DNA of 64,000 bases from Sphingorhabdus sp. EL138 (lineage in GTDB: Bacteria > Pseudomonadota > Alphaproteobacteria > Sphingomonadales > Sphingomonadaceae), in assembly GCF_945882965.1 (NCBI RefSeq), contig NZ_CAMCWY010000003.1, positions 83,213 to 147,212 of the forward strand. The letters run 5' to 3'. The stretch's first letter is position 1. Each line of letters begins with the position of its first letter. This document shows positions 16,167 through 25,135 of this stretch, piece after piece. Under the pieces are notes generated by a model, which worked only from the letters and a program-made list of their open reading frames with translations, did not search any database and was not told the origin of the DNA. Made by a program: the position numbers and the translations under genes.

Positions 16167-17387
16167 TTAGGCTGCCGCCGCGAATTTCTGGGGAATAGGA
16201 ATGTTGAAAAGTTTGGCCGAGTTAAGACCGACAATCTTGGCAATCTGCTCTTGGGTAAGGTTCTTGGACCACGAAGCGATCGCTTTTTCACTGTTCGGCC
16301 AAGAGCCCTCAATGTGCGGATAGTCATTACCCCAGAGCAGATTGTCTACGCCAACGCGGTCCAACAACTCGATACCAATGGGGTCAGTTTCGAAACTGGC
16401 ATGGCCATGCATTCGGAAATATTCCGACGGCTTGTACTTCAGTTGCGGTGAAACCCAGAAAGCAAAGCAGTTATGGCCGTGGTCCATCGCCCACAGGGCG
16501 TAGGGAAGCCAACCTGCGCCAGCCTCGATAGTGGCAAATTTGAGCTTAGGGAAGCGGTCGAATACGCCGGAGCTACAAAGCTGGACTGTGGGCTCCAGAA
16601 CAGTGTTCATTGCGTGGACAACATAGTTGATTATGGCCCCACCATCGCCGCCGGCCGTGCGGGGATCCTTACCTGTGCCAGCATGGAATGTGACGGGCAG
16701 CCCAGTCTCGGAAAGCGCGTCCCACAGCGGATCGAACACGGATTGATTGTAGCTTGCACCCTTCACCAGCGGCGGCATCATAACGAACTTGAAGCCGCGA
16801 TCGGCTGACCGTTCAATCTCACGCACGGCGGCCGGGATATCCGCCGGCGCAACGCAGGCCGACGGGAAGCTGCGGCTGTGGCCACCAAAGGCTTCGAAGG
16901 CCCAGTCATTCCAAGCCGCACACATAGCAACATTTAACTCGGGATCGGGTGACTGCCAGTTAGTTAACCCCTTGTTTGGAAACACTATCTCTGCGTCAAC
17001 CCCGTCATAGTCCATGTCCCTGTAGCGGTCGGCGCTGAAGCCGCCCTGGTTTTGGAACATTGCCCCCTTCGTCCTGTCGAGCGACGGGCGGTACGTTTCG
17101 TTGCCAGCATCCTTGATGAATTCATCGACAGGAACCGAGAGGTCTCGCGGCGCCTCACGAATCATCGACGGCCGAATTCCTTCCGCAACGAACCACTTAC
17201 GTCCCTTTTCGTCAACCTTGACGTGCGGCAGCCGCTCGCGAAAGCGTGGCTCAACCCTCGCTGACCATACGTCGTTGGGCTCATTTACATGACCATCGGC
17301 CGAGACCACAAAAAAGTCCTTCAGTGCGCTCTTGTCCGCAGCAACGTCGGGCGCCGCTGCGATATCATGATTTAGTACTGTTGCCAT
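16167..17387 (-). CDS. Metal-dependent amidohydrolase (amidohydrolase 2 family)
   Basis: 406 residues from the ATG at 17387, which has GGGGG at 6 bases. Family members are TIM-barrel hydrolases or decarboxylases. Visible metal-site motifs are SADGHVNEP (in place of HxH at strand one), TFHAGTG, IEAGAGWLPYALWAMDH and GNDYPHIEGSWPNS with the conserved Asp. It is the first gene of the operon. Many relatives act on C-C bonds of cyclic 1,3-dicarbonyls or decarboxylate aromatic acids, so a C-C hydrolase or decarboxylase is plausible, but the substrate is unknown. Confidence 0.8.
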   Translation of the reverse strand: MATVLNHDIAAAPDVAADKSALKDFFVVSADGHVNEPNDVWSARVEPRFRERLPHVKVDEKGRKWFVAEGIRPSMIREAPRDLSVPVDEFIKDAGNETYRPSLDRTKGAMFQNQGGFSADRYRDMDYDGVDAEIVFPNKGLTNWQSPDPELNVAMCAAWNDWAFEAFGGHSRSFPSACVAPADIPAAVREIERSADRGFKFVMMPPLVKGASYNQSVFDPLWDALSETGLPVTFHAGTGKDPRTAGGDGGAIINYVVHAMNTVLEPTVQLCSSGVFDRFPKLKFATIEAGAGWLPYALWAMDHGHNCFAFWVSPQLKYKPSEYFRMHGHASFETDPIGIELLDRVGVDNLLWGNDYPHIEGSWPNSEKAIASWSKNLTQEQIAKIVGLNSAKLFNIPIPQKFAAAA

Positions 17388-17400
17388 ATTGACCCCCATT

Positions 17401-17416
17401 TACCATATATCTGGTA
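17401..17416. promoter_or_regulatory. Inverted repeat TACCA-N6-TGGTA upstream of the 11-gene operon
   Basis: A perfect 5-base arm dyad lies 14 bases upstream of the amidohydrolase start, at the only long gap before the operon. It is a good candidate operator or promoter-overlapping site. No other copy was noticed. Confidence 0.35.
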
Positions 17417-17479
17417 TGCAATTTTTTATCCCGTGTCAACGACACTCATGGGCAAATATCAGAAATTCCGTTGAGCATA

Positions 17480-17690
17480 TTCTGGCTCAGCGCCGTAAAC
17501 TGGCGACTGGCCCGTCCACACTGATGATGCGGATGACGCTAGGCTACTTAGTGCCAACCACCGCCATATTCCGAGCAAGGAATTGGCAGTGCTGCCGAGT
17601 GTCCATTGGCGCAGATGAAGGGGAACAGCCCAGTTATCCTGCAGGTCGGGTCCAATTCACAGTTACCTCCTGGGTATACCCACCGACTTC
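17480..17690 (+). pseudogene. Frameshifted copy of the exported cupin gene
   Basis: The plus strand here reads ATGPSTLMMRMTLGYLVP, matching ATGASTLMVRMRSGCLVP of the cupin at 2823-3383. After a shift it continues HIPSKELAVL, and after another shift LAQMKGNSPVILQVGSNSQL. Nucleotide similarity is continuous although the frame breaks at least twice, so it is a decayed paralogue. The N-terminal and C-terminal ends were not found. Confidence 0.8.
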
Positions 17691-17940
17691 GCGGCACCTC
17701 AGTTGGAGGCTGTCTCATAATCATGTTTGCCGACGCGGCGTTCTATACATCTTTTTCTGTACGAAACGCGGCTTGCACTGACTAACTAGGCAGCGCCCGC
17801 AGTAGGGGCACTTGACGACGTGTTGGGTCGCAAAAAAACTAAGAGCTTGCGAAAAAAGCGTCTTTTTGAGTTTATAGATTTTCGGGTCTTCTGATCAGGA
17901 TGAACATACTGGCGCTTGGAGGCTGTCCGATAACACATTA
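17691..17940. other. Intergenic DNA with a repeated GGAGGCTGTC element
   Basis: The block TTGGAGGCTGTCTCATAA near 17704 recurs as TTGGAGGCTGTCCGATAA near 17919. Such ends resemble insertion-sequence termini, but no transposase was recognised between them. Otherwise nothing was seen. Confidence 0.3.
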
Positions 17941-17964
17941 ATGAGCACCCCGGAGGCTGCTCAT
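17941..17964 (-). terminator. Hairpin downstream of the GST gene
   Basis: The arms ATGAGCA and TGCTCAT enclose a 10-base GC-rich loop, 28 bases past the GST stop. There is no clear T-tract, so it may be a weak terminator or an mRNA-stabilising stem. Confidence 0.35.
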
Positions 17965-17992
17965 GCTTTAACCGCTCGCGGTTCCTTAATTT

Positions 17993-18649
17993 CTATTTTA
18001 GTTCAGTATCGAAATCGACTGTCATTGGCTTTGGGCGACTTCTTTCAAACGATTCCCGACATTCTAAGCGGCGAACAAGTTTTGCGATGTTGGAGAAGCG
18101 TGACGACCAAACAAGCGCTGGTAACTTAGGGATCATCCCTTGTTCGATAACAAATTCCCACGCCAGCACGGTCGTTGCTAATGCTATCTCGCCAAGGTGC
18201 GGTCGATCGCCTTCAATAACACTATTTGCCACCAGTTCTTCCGCTGCAGCTAAGCCGCTATTCAATTTTCGCTCCTGCCGCTCTATCACTGCTTGCGCGG
18301 ATGCCGGACGATGATGCTCGAAAATCATCGCCTGCGCGACCTCCATCAACCGTTCGCCCAGAACTTGCAACCGTCTCGCCTGCACACGGTCCTCAAGAGG
18401 GCCGGGAAGCAACGCGGTTTCTGGGTGAAACCATTCCAGCCAATCCAGAATGAAGCTTGAATCGTATATGGCCTCACCATTATCCCTCAGCAATATCGGC
18501 AATTGCTCCAGTGGGCTGTGGCGCCGCGTCTCGGTTGCTTCAGCCCATGGTAAATCGTAGATTGTCTCGAACGGCAGTCCTTTCTCGTGAAGTGCGACTG
18601 CTACTTTGCGGCCATACGGGCTTGGACCGGCGTTCACCAACTTATACAT
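17993..18649 (-). CDS. Glutathione S-transferase family protein
   Basis: 218 residues. The N-terminal thioredoxin-like domain has SPYGRKVAVALHEKG, cis-Pro SPLEQLPIL and the glutathione-contact DSSFILDWLE, followed by an all-helical C-terminal domain. It probably detoxifies or isomerises electrophilic pathway intermediates. It is divergent from the GMC oxidoreductase. A paralogue with the same NPLEQLPIL layout is at 53094-53759. Confidence 0.85.
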   Translation of the reverse strand: MYKLVNAGPSPYGRKVAVALHEKGLPFETIYDLPWAEATETRRHSPLEQLPILLRDNGEAIYDSSFILDWLEWFHPETALLPGPLEDRVQARRLQVLGERLMEVAQAMIFEHHRPASAQAVIERQERKLNSGLAAAEELVANSVIEGDRPHLGEIALATTVLAWEFVIEQGMIPKLPALVWSSRFSNIAKLVRRLECRESFERSRPKPMTVDFDTELK

Positions 18650-18702
18650 CTTTACGGTCTCCTATGTCGCTGCAAGCTAGCTATGGGCCAATAATCATTG
18701 AC

Positions 18703-18746
18703 AATCAAATAAGGGATATACGAAAATCAAATAGGGGATATACGAA
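18703..18746. repeat. 22-bp tandem direct repeat between divergent GST and GMC genes
   Basis: Two adjacent copies begin AATCAAATA and end GGATATACGAA with one mismatch between them. The 22-base period equals two turns of DNA, so a regulator could bind both copies on one face. It lies 54-97 bases from the GST start and 68-111 bases from the preferred GMC start. Confidence 0.65.
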
Positions 18747-18813
18747 AAGTGTATGAGTTGTTATTGGATCGCGGTCGGGCTTGACCCGGGACGAAGCGAT
18801 GGGAAAGAGACTA

Positions 18814-20427
18814 ATGGATTACGAGTCAACGGACTATGACTATATCGTTGTAGGTGGCGGATCGGGCGGCGCGGTGGTTGCCGCAAGATTGAGCGAAGAT
18901 CCCGCCAACAATGTTCTATTGCTCGAAGCTGGACCTGCAGACAGCGGACGTTGGATCGATATTCCCATAGGCTTTGCCCGCGTGCTGGCAGATCCGAAAT
19001 TCATGTGGCATCTTGAAACTGAACCCGAAGAACACCTCAATGGCCGCAAGATATCGGCGCTGCGGGGCAAGGTTTTAGGAGGTTCAAGTTCGGTAAATGG
19101 AATGATCTACGTGCGGGGCATACCTTCAGACTATGCCATTTGGGGGCAGATGGGAGCCCGCGGCTGGTCCTTTGATGAAGTACTGCCGTATTTCCGCCGA
19201 AGTGAGCGCTACGCCGGAGGTCCGGACGAATTTCATGGGCAAGACGGCCCGCTCGGGGTCGAGACCGCTGGCTGGCAAAACCCGCTGGCTGACGCATTTC
19301 TGGACGCTGCTGTAAGCGTCGGCATACCGCGCCGAAACGATTTTTGTCAGCGTGAAGTCGAGGGGGCAGGTTATTACCAGACGACGACGTGGCGCGGCAG
19401 GCGGTCGTCCACAGCCAAGGCATTTCTGGATACTGCGCGGAAGCGGCCAAACTTAACTATTCTAACCGAAGCGTTGGTTTCAAGGGTCGAATTTTCTGGG
19501 CGAGACGCGACCGGTGTGCTGTTTAAACGTGGCGACACAGTTCAGCGGGCGACAGCGCGGCGCGAAATCATCCTGTCGGCCGGTTCGTTTGCTACTCCGC
19601 AGTTACTGCAGCTTTCCGGAATAGGTCCGGCGGACCTGCTTCGGGACTTGGGCATAGCCGTGGTGCAAGATCTGGCGGGCGTAGGCAGCAATATGATTGA
19701 TCATATTACCACCAAGCGAACCTTTACGACAAATAGTCCGCACACATTCAACAAGATGATGTCGAGCCCGGTGTCGCAAGGTATCGCTGGCTTGCGCTAT
19801 ATAGCCACGCGCAAGGGCCCGCTGGCAGTCGGTGCTGCACTGGCAGGCGGCTTTGCACGAACACGTCAGGGGCTTGATGATCCCGACATCCAGATGTTCT
19901 TCATGCCCTTTGAGGCCAATAGCTACTCTGGAGAATTACTTCCTGAATCGAGCTTCCAAGTGGCGTTTTATCAAAACCGGCCAGAGAGCCGAGGCACTGT
20001 GCGCATATCCTCAAGCGATGTCCGGAACGCACCGACGATATCTCCAAACTACTTTTCAACTGATCGCGATATGCAAACTGCGGTAGACGGCCTGCGCTTG
20101 ATTGGTAGGATCTGCGCCGCGGAACCGATGCGGCGCCTTGGCAATAGAGAGCTTCAGCCTAATCTAGCCGATGAAAGCGATGAAGCATTGATTGCCTATG
20201 TCCGGGAAACAGCGAGCACTGGATATCATCATATTGGCACATGCCGTATGGGTGCAGTGACCGATGGGAGCGCTGTCGTCGATTCCGAACTGCGAGTGCA
20301 TGGGATCGGCCGGTTGCGGATCGCAGACGGGTCGATTATGCCAGCTATCACATCAGGAAATACTAACGCCGCATGCATTATGATCGGCGAACGGTGTGCC
20401 GACTTTTTAGCCAAGGCGGCGCTGTAA
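18814..20427 (+). CDS. GMC-family FAD-dependent alcohol dehydrogenase
   Basis: 537 residues from the ATG at 18814, which has GGAAAGAG just upstream. Frames from TTG 18781 or ATG 18799 add residues not needed before the fold. It oxidises an alcohol using FAD. Motifs are VVGGGSGGAVVAARL (FAD), GKVLGGSSSVNGM (GMC signature 1), an SAGSFATPQLLQLSG block (signature 2), and the catalytic YHHIGTCRMG followed by SGNTNAACIMIGE. Relatives act on terpene, choline or polyethylene glycol alcohols. The substrate here is unknown. The TonB receptor follows. Confidence 0.9.
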   Translation: MDYESTDYDYIVVGGGSGGAVVAARLSEDPANNVLLLEAGPADSGRWIDIPIGFARVLADPKFMWHLETEPEEHLNGRKISALRGKVLGGSSSVNGMIYVRGIPSDYAIWGQMGARGWSFDEVLPYFRRSERYAGGPDEFHGQDGPLGVETAGWQNPLADAFLDAAVSVGIPRRNDFCQREVEGAGYYQTTTWRGRRSSTAKAFLDTARKRPNLTILTEALVSRVEFSGRDATGVLFKRGDTVQRATARREIILSAGSFATPQLLQLSGIGPADLLRDLGIAVVQDLAGVGSNMIDHITTKRTFTTNSPHTFNKMMSSPVSQGIAGLRYIATRKGPLAVGAALAGGFARTRQGLDDPDIQMFFMPFEANSYSGELLPESSFQVAFYQNRPESRGTVRISSSDVRNAPTISPNYFSTDRDMQTAVDGLRLIGRICAAEPMRRLGNRELQPNLADESDEALIAYVRETASTGYHHIGTCRMGAVTDGSAVVDSELRVHGIGRLRIADGSIMPAITSGNTNAACIMIGERCADFLAKAAL

Positions 20428-20783
20428 GATAAGACTATTGATCTCAAAAATGCTCAGCTGTGCGAGTAAAGTCAGTCATTCTAGGCGTTTTAAGTATAGA
20501 TCAACTCGACGCTTGCGCAGCTTGGCCAATGATCGCAACCTAGTCCGCCACGCTGTTGCCATGCATATAGACCCACTTCAAAGCTTCCGATTACGGGCAC
20601 TCGTCAAAACGGAGGCCGAAGATTGAGATGGACATAACCATGCCTAACGAGTTGCAAAAGAGCCACAGTAAAGAAATATCGCAAAAAATGCATATCAGTT
20701 ATTGATTTTTCGTTTATAAAGTGGTTTATCTTTTAGACTATCGACCTTGGACCTTTAAACCAAGGCTCAAGGGAGAACGGATT
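20428..20783. other. Leader region of the first TonB receptor
   Basis: A 356-base gap. A 62-codon open frame at 20438-20626 matches no family I know. The AT-rich 3' part holds a small dyad ATAAA-GTGG-TTTAT at 20716-20729 and probably the receptor promoter. Confidence 0.35.
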
Positions 20784-23162
20784 ATGATTAACAGAATTCT
20801 TTATAAAACGCTGCTTGCTACAGTTGCAGTGGCGTCGCTGGTGCCGCACACAGCGTTCGCCCAGGCGCAGGCTTCGGAAGAAGCTAACCGCGATGAGCAG
20901 GACGATGTTATCATCGTGACCGCGCAGCGCCGCGAGGAAAGCTTGCAAGAAACGCCGGTTGCAGTTTCAGTAATCGGCGGCGAAGCCTTGGCTGAGCGAT
21001 CCATCACTAGCGAAAGCGACCTGCAGACTACTACACCGGGCTTGATTGTGCGCGCGTCTCAAAACTCGAACCAGCTCAATTATGCTATTCGCGGTCAGAA
21101 CCTTGACGCTTTCAGCAACACGCGCCCTGGCGTTCTGCCATATTTCAATGAAATACAGGTGGGCGGAGCCGGCGGTAGTTCGGCTTTTTATGATCTTCAG
21201 TCGGTCCAGGTGTTAAAGGGCCCTCAGGGCACATTGTTCGGCCGCAACGCCACTGGCGGAGCAGTGCTGTTCACTTCTGTAAAACCAAAGAACGAGCTTG
21301 GCGGTTATATCGATGCCCGGGTTGGTAACTACGATCTGCGCCAAGTCGAGGGCGCGATTAATGTTCCATTGGCGGAGGATCGGGTTCTTGCCCGTGTTTC
21401 CGGGTTTTACCAACAGCGTGATGGCTACCAGGTAAATCTTTTCAAGAACGAGCGTGCCGGCGATGTCGATCGCTTTGGCGCACGGCTAAGCCTTTATACG
21501 CAGTTGTCCGACACGATCGAAAATGAAATCGTTGTCGATTACCTCCATTCAGGCGGGAACAACTCGATCGGCGGGATCTACAGTATCAATCCTACTGGTG
21601 CTGTGCCGGTTACCCTGCTCACCAACTTTGGTGATGCCGGTACCTTCGATTTCCTCATCGGTGCCTTTACTGGCCAAGCACCAGTCGCCGGATCGGCGGC
21701 GGCTTATGCTGCAGCAAATCCACGCCTCGATCCGGGCGGTATCACCTCATATATCAACACGCAGCTAGCGCGCGGTCCGTACTTAGTAGAATCAGATGGA
21801 CCCAATTCATATAAGGGCCGCAATCTGGTCGTCTCGAATATCACTACGATAGACGTAGGCTCCAATGCGAAGATCAAGAATGTTTTAGGCTACACCAGTC
21901 TGATAAACGATGTCTTCGGAGATATTGATGGGATCCCTTATGGGATCGATGATAACGGAATTATCGGAAAACGCGATAAAACCGAGCAATTTTCGAACGA
22001 GCTTCAATTGCTGGGCGAAGCAGCAGGTGGTCAACTTGAGTATGTCACCGGCGTATATTTCTCGTCGGAAACTAACCGCAACATCACGGGTAGTGATTTA
22101 TTCAACTTTCCGCTTATTCGCCAATTGCAGATTAATACCTCAAAGACGGGTAGCAAAACTTACGCTGGCTATGCACAAGGCACATATGACCTGTCGGGTG
22201 CTACAGGCGTAGAGGGTCTGGCAGTGACGGCAGGCCTTCGCTACACCAGTGAGAAGCTGCGAATCCAGATGCTGCCTGATGATCTTTCATTTGACGATCC
22301 AGCAGCAGTTCAGGCTACTTACAAGCCAAATCAAAGTAAGACTTACAATAATCTGAGCTGGACATTGGGGGTACAGAACCAGGCCAATTCTGACCTGCTG
22401 CTTTACGCGGTTACCCGCCGGAGTTATCGCAATGGCGGTTACAACGGAGTGGTTCGTCCGCGACCAGGCCTTGGGACCGTGGGCGGCAATGGCTATGACG
22501 TAGAGACGGTGACTGACGTTGAGTTTGGTTTCAAATTAAGCGGTTCCGGCTCGACCCAGTTCACTTTCAATGGTGCGGCCTATCAAAATTGGATCCAAGA
22601 TGCGCAGCGGGTTGCCTATACGCTTGTTGGCGGCTCGCCGGCGGCAATTACGGTCAATGTACCGAAGGCGAAGGTCAAGGGGTTCGAGTTTGACGGTACG
22701 GTTGAGCCTTCAGATTGGCTGAGCTTGGGTGCTTCGCTGTCTTACACTGATGCTAAATTTACGGATAACGAAGTATCGGTTGCAGGTGGGGCGCCAGTCG
22801 CTTTCGGAACATATCCAGATGCGCCTAAATGGTCGGGTTCGGTATTCGGCGTCCTGACTGCTCCAGTCGGCGAAGACATGGAAGCATCGTTGCGTGCCGA
22901 CTTATACAAGCAGACGTCGACCTCTTTCAGTTCTACCGGCAACCTGAACCAAGGTACTGTCCTGCCATCATATGAGGTTGCCAATTTGCGTTTGGCGCTG
23001 AAGCACCTTTCCGCAGGCTGGACAGTTGCAGCATTGGTCAAAAACGTCTTCGACAAGACCTACTATGTCGGCGGCGTCGCGCTGGGCGAATTGTTCCAGT
23101 TCAATACTGCGGTACCAGGTGATCCCAGGACGTATATGGTCAATGTACGGTTCAATTTTTGA
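20784..23162 (+). CDS. TonB-dependent outer-membrane receptor
   Basis: 792 residues from the ATG at 20784, with AAGGGAGAACGG upstream. A signal peptide (LLATVAVASLVPHTAFAQA) leads to a TonB box (DDVIIVTAQRREESLQ), a plug domain (about 50-180, ending in KGPQGTLFGRNATGGAV) and a 22-strand barrel ending VNVRFNF with the C-terminal Phe. It belongs to the sphingomonad receptor type common in degradation clusters and probably imports the hydrophobic substrate with TonB energy. Its 3' end is duplicated at 975-1190. Confidence 0.93.
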   Translation: MINRILYKTLLATVAVASLVPHTAFAQAQASEEANRDEQDDVIIVTAQRREESLQETPVAVSVIGGEALAERSITSESDLQTTTPGLIVRASQNSNQLNYAIRGQNLDAFSNTRPGVLPYFNEIQVGGAGGSSAFYDLQSVQVLKGPQGTLFGRNATGGAVLFTSVKPKNELGGYIDARVGNYDLRQVEGAINVPLAEDRVLARVSGFYQQRDGYQVNLFKNERAGDVDRFGARLSLYTQLSDTIENEIVVDYLHSGGNNSIGGIYSINPTGAVPVTLLTNFGDAGTFDFLIGAFTGQAPVAGSAAAYAAANPRLDPGGITSYINTQLARGPYLVESDGPNSYKGRNLVVSNITTIDVGSNAKIKNVLGYTSLINDVFGDIDGIPYGIDDNGIIGKRDKTEQFSNELQLLGEAAGGQLEYVTGVYFSSETNRNITGSDLFNFPLIRQLQINTSKTGSKTYAGYAQGTYDLSGATGVEGLAVTAGLRYTSEKLRIQMLPDDLSFDDPAAVQATYKPNQSKTYNNLSWTLGVQNQANSDLLLYAVTRRSYRNGGYNGVVRPRPGLGTVGGNGYDVETVTDVEFGFKLSGSGSTQFTFNGAAYQNWIQDAQRVAYTLVGGSPAAITVNVPKAKVKGFEFDGTVEPSDWLSLGASLSYTDAKFTDNEVSVAGGAPVAFGTYPDAPKWSGSVFGVLTAPVGEDMEASLRADLYKQTSTSFSSTGNLNQGTVLPSYEVANLRLALKHLSAGWTVAALVKNVFDKTYYVGGVALGELFQFNTAVPGDPRTYMVNVRFNF

Positions 23163-23210
23163 TCGTAGTGTCTAACTGAATTGATTGTCGCCTCGGAGAG
23201 GGGATATTGA

Positions 23211-23260
23211 ATGAGCGCCCGTATAGTCGTTACATATGACAAATATACGGGCGCACTCAT
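23211..23260 (+). terminator. Hairpin after the TonB receptor
   Basis: The 10-base stem CGCCCGTATA/TATACGGGCG is extended by ATGAG/CTCAT across a 2-base bulge, with an 18-base loop. It is not followed by a T-run. Most of it is deleted in the duplicate copy near 1.1 kb. Confidence 0.55.
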
Positions 23261-23403
23261 TTGGGCTCCAGCTTTGGTAGCTCTTTAATACAGCCTTTGG
23301 CTCTCCCCAATAGCTTGGTGATGCTGGCTATTCTGGTATTGATTCGAGGCGTCAATTGAACAGAACTGACCAATTGTTAGATGAAAAGAAAGTCGGGTGT
23401 CGG

Positions 23404-23898
23404 TTACCAAGCCGCCAAGGGTAAGTTTTCTGGCTGTAATTCAAAACCGAATGAAGCGGTCCATTGGCGATTTTGCGCGATCAGCACGCCAAGCTTCTCA
23501 AGGATAACCGAATCGAGATCTGCCTCGTAAGGTTGGCCGACAGCGGCAGCGGACAAAGCGGTGACGTGATCGCGCAATTGGCGGCTAATGTTTTCGAAAT
23601 CAGCAATGTCCGCTTCCGGATCGGTCAATACGTGAACCCCATCGGCTATCGTTTTTGCCATAACATCTGGCACACTAACAATCTGAGCCGCGTTCTTCGA
23701 TAATTCGATCCAACTTCGAAGGTCCATGCGATAGAAGCGGCGGGCTTCGGGTAGCCGCGCCTTTACGAAACCTACCGTCGCAACTGAGAGCATCAACTGC
23801 TCGATCACATGATTGTCCGCTCCGGAAAGGGCCGGTGCGACGATGTCCTGCAAGGCAGTGAGGGCAACCTGAAGCTGAGCATCAAAATCCCGGATCAT
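23404..23898 (-). CDS. Protein of unknown function next to a phosphotransferase
   Basis: 164 residues, predicted helical, no signal peptide or motif I recognise. It overlaps the phosphotransferase gene by 4 bases, so the two are translationally coupled and probably work together. Ends at LPLAAW. Confidence 0.6.
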   Translation of the reverse strand: MIRDFDAQLQVALTALQDIVAPALSGADNHVIEQLMLSVATVGFVKARLPEARRFYRMDLRSWIELSKNAAQIVSVPDVMAKTIADGVHVLTDPEADIADFENISRQLRDHVTALSAAAVGQPYEADLDSVILEKLGVLIAQNRQWTASFGFELQPENLPLAAW

Positions 23899-25127
23899 TT
23901 CACAACTCCCAAGTAATAATCGCGAAGGTCAGCCAAAGCGGGATAGCCAAGCCCAACAACATAATTCACCAGAACGTCCTGATGCGTGCCGCGGCTTCGT
24001 GAGGCTCGTGCGGACGCTGCCAATGTCAATATAGCTATTAGATAGCGATTGTAGATATTGAAATAGGCGATCCGCACCGGATCGACGGTCAGGCCGGACG
24101 CCTTTTCGTAAGCGACATAGAGGTCATTCTCTGCCATCATTCCCGATCCCAGAAGCGTCGTTTCGTCCTCCGCGAGATGAGCAAATGACGGCATAATGGC
24201 ATAGGTCAGGTCCTGATGCCGATCGCCTAAGGAGGCACCTTCCCAATCGAGCCAGGCCGTTATCTTACCCTGTTCCTCGTCGAAGAGAAAATTGCCGCTG
24301 CGGTAATCACCGTGAACGATTGAAACATGGTCCAGAGGCGGTGCATTTGCGATCAACCAGCGATAGATTATTTCCATGATCGGTTCTTCCTCGATCCGAT
24401 CTTCTTCCCAAATGCGCCGCATCGAATTGACCTGCCGGATTATGGACTGGTTGCTTCCTACGGTTGGTCGGTCAAAATGCTCCATGCCGTCTATGCGTGC
24501 CACATCAATCGTATGCAGCTTGGCCAGCAGGCCAACAAATTGCGGCGCCAATTGGGCACGCAGTTTCGGTCCATAATTTTGACCCAATCCGGAAACCTTG
24601 CCGGCATCATAGGATGGCTTTGCGGAGCCCGACGCAAACGCGTAAACCATAGCGGGATAGGGAAGAAAACTGCCATCTGGATCAACCCAAAAGGCGCGCG
24701 GCGCGGGAATGATCCCATTTACCGCATGGATAACTTCGAATTCGCGTGTGCGACTGGACTCGGTGACCGAGGCCGCAGGCTCCATTCGCAGAACCAGCAC
24801 GTCGGTGCGCTCCTCGCCATTGGGCTCGGTCCAATCGAGTTCAAACTTCATCTGGATCTTCGAGGCTCCGCCAGACAACCATTTGGCGTTAGAGATCTTC
24901 ACCGGTCGACCAAGACGATCGGAAATTAAATTTGATGTGCCTTCGACCAACTGGTTCAGAGTTGCGGCCTCGAAACATTTGCCCGCTTGGCGACGTTTCA
25001 TCTTGGAGGTTAAGACCCGGTCGATTTCTGGCTCGGTGGGATATCGGTCGCGGATTTGCGCAATTATCGCATCGCTCGGCCGCTGGCGTTGTCCTTCATT
25101 GATTATCTCATATTCACCCATCGTCAT
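23895..25127 (-). CDS. Aminoglycoside-phosphotransferase-fold kinase (APH family)
   Basis: 410 residues from the ATG at 25127. A TTG at 25139 overlapping the previous stop is possible. The kinase core has VHGDYRSGNFLF (HxDxxxxN catalytic loop) and AWLDWEGASLGDRHQDL (metal-binding Asp). Such proteins in lipid and steroid catabolic clusters are often called acyl-CoA dehydrogenase-associated phosphotransferases. They are more likely to phosphorylate a hydroxylated small molecule than an antibiotic. It is flanked by two genes of unknown function with overlaps on both sides. Confidence 0.8.
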   Translation of the reverse strand: MTMGEYEIINEGQRQRPSDAIIAQIRDRYPTEPEIDRVLTSKMKRRQAGKCFEAATLNQLVEGTSNLISDRLGRPVKISNAKWLSGGASKIQMKFELDWTEPNGEERTDVLVLRMEPAASVTESSRTREFEVIHAVNGIIPAPRAFWVDPDGSFLPYPAMVYAFASGSAKPSYDAGKVSGLGQNYGPKLRAQLAPQFVGLLAKLHTIDVARIDGMEHFDRPTVGSNQSIIRQVNSMRRIWEEDRIEEEPIMEIIYRWLIANAPPLDHVSIVHGDYRSGNFLFDEEQGKITAWLDWEGASLGDRHQDLTYAIMPSFAHLAEDETTLLGSGMMAENDLYVAYEKASGLTVDPVRIAYFNIYNRYLIAILTLAASARASRSRGTHQDVLVNYVVGLGYPALADLRDYYLGVVK

Positions 25128-25135
25128 CTGCTTTC

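Noticed and set aside
17389..17781. 130-codon plus-strand frame as a gene
   Set aside because: Its middle part is the decayed cupin copy, and the remaining residues are out of frame with it.
24327..24929. 200-codon plus-strand frame
   Set aside because: It is antisense to the kinase-fold gene, without a start site or homology.
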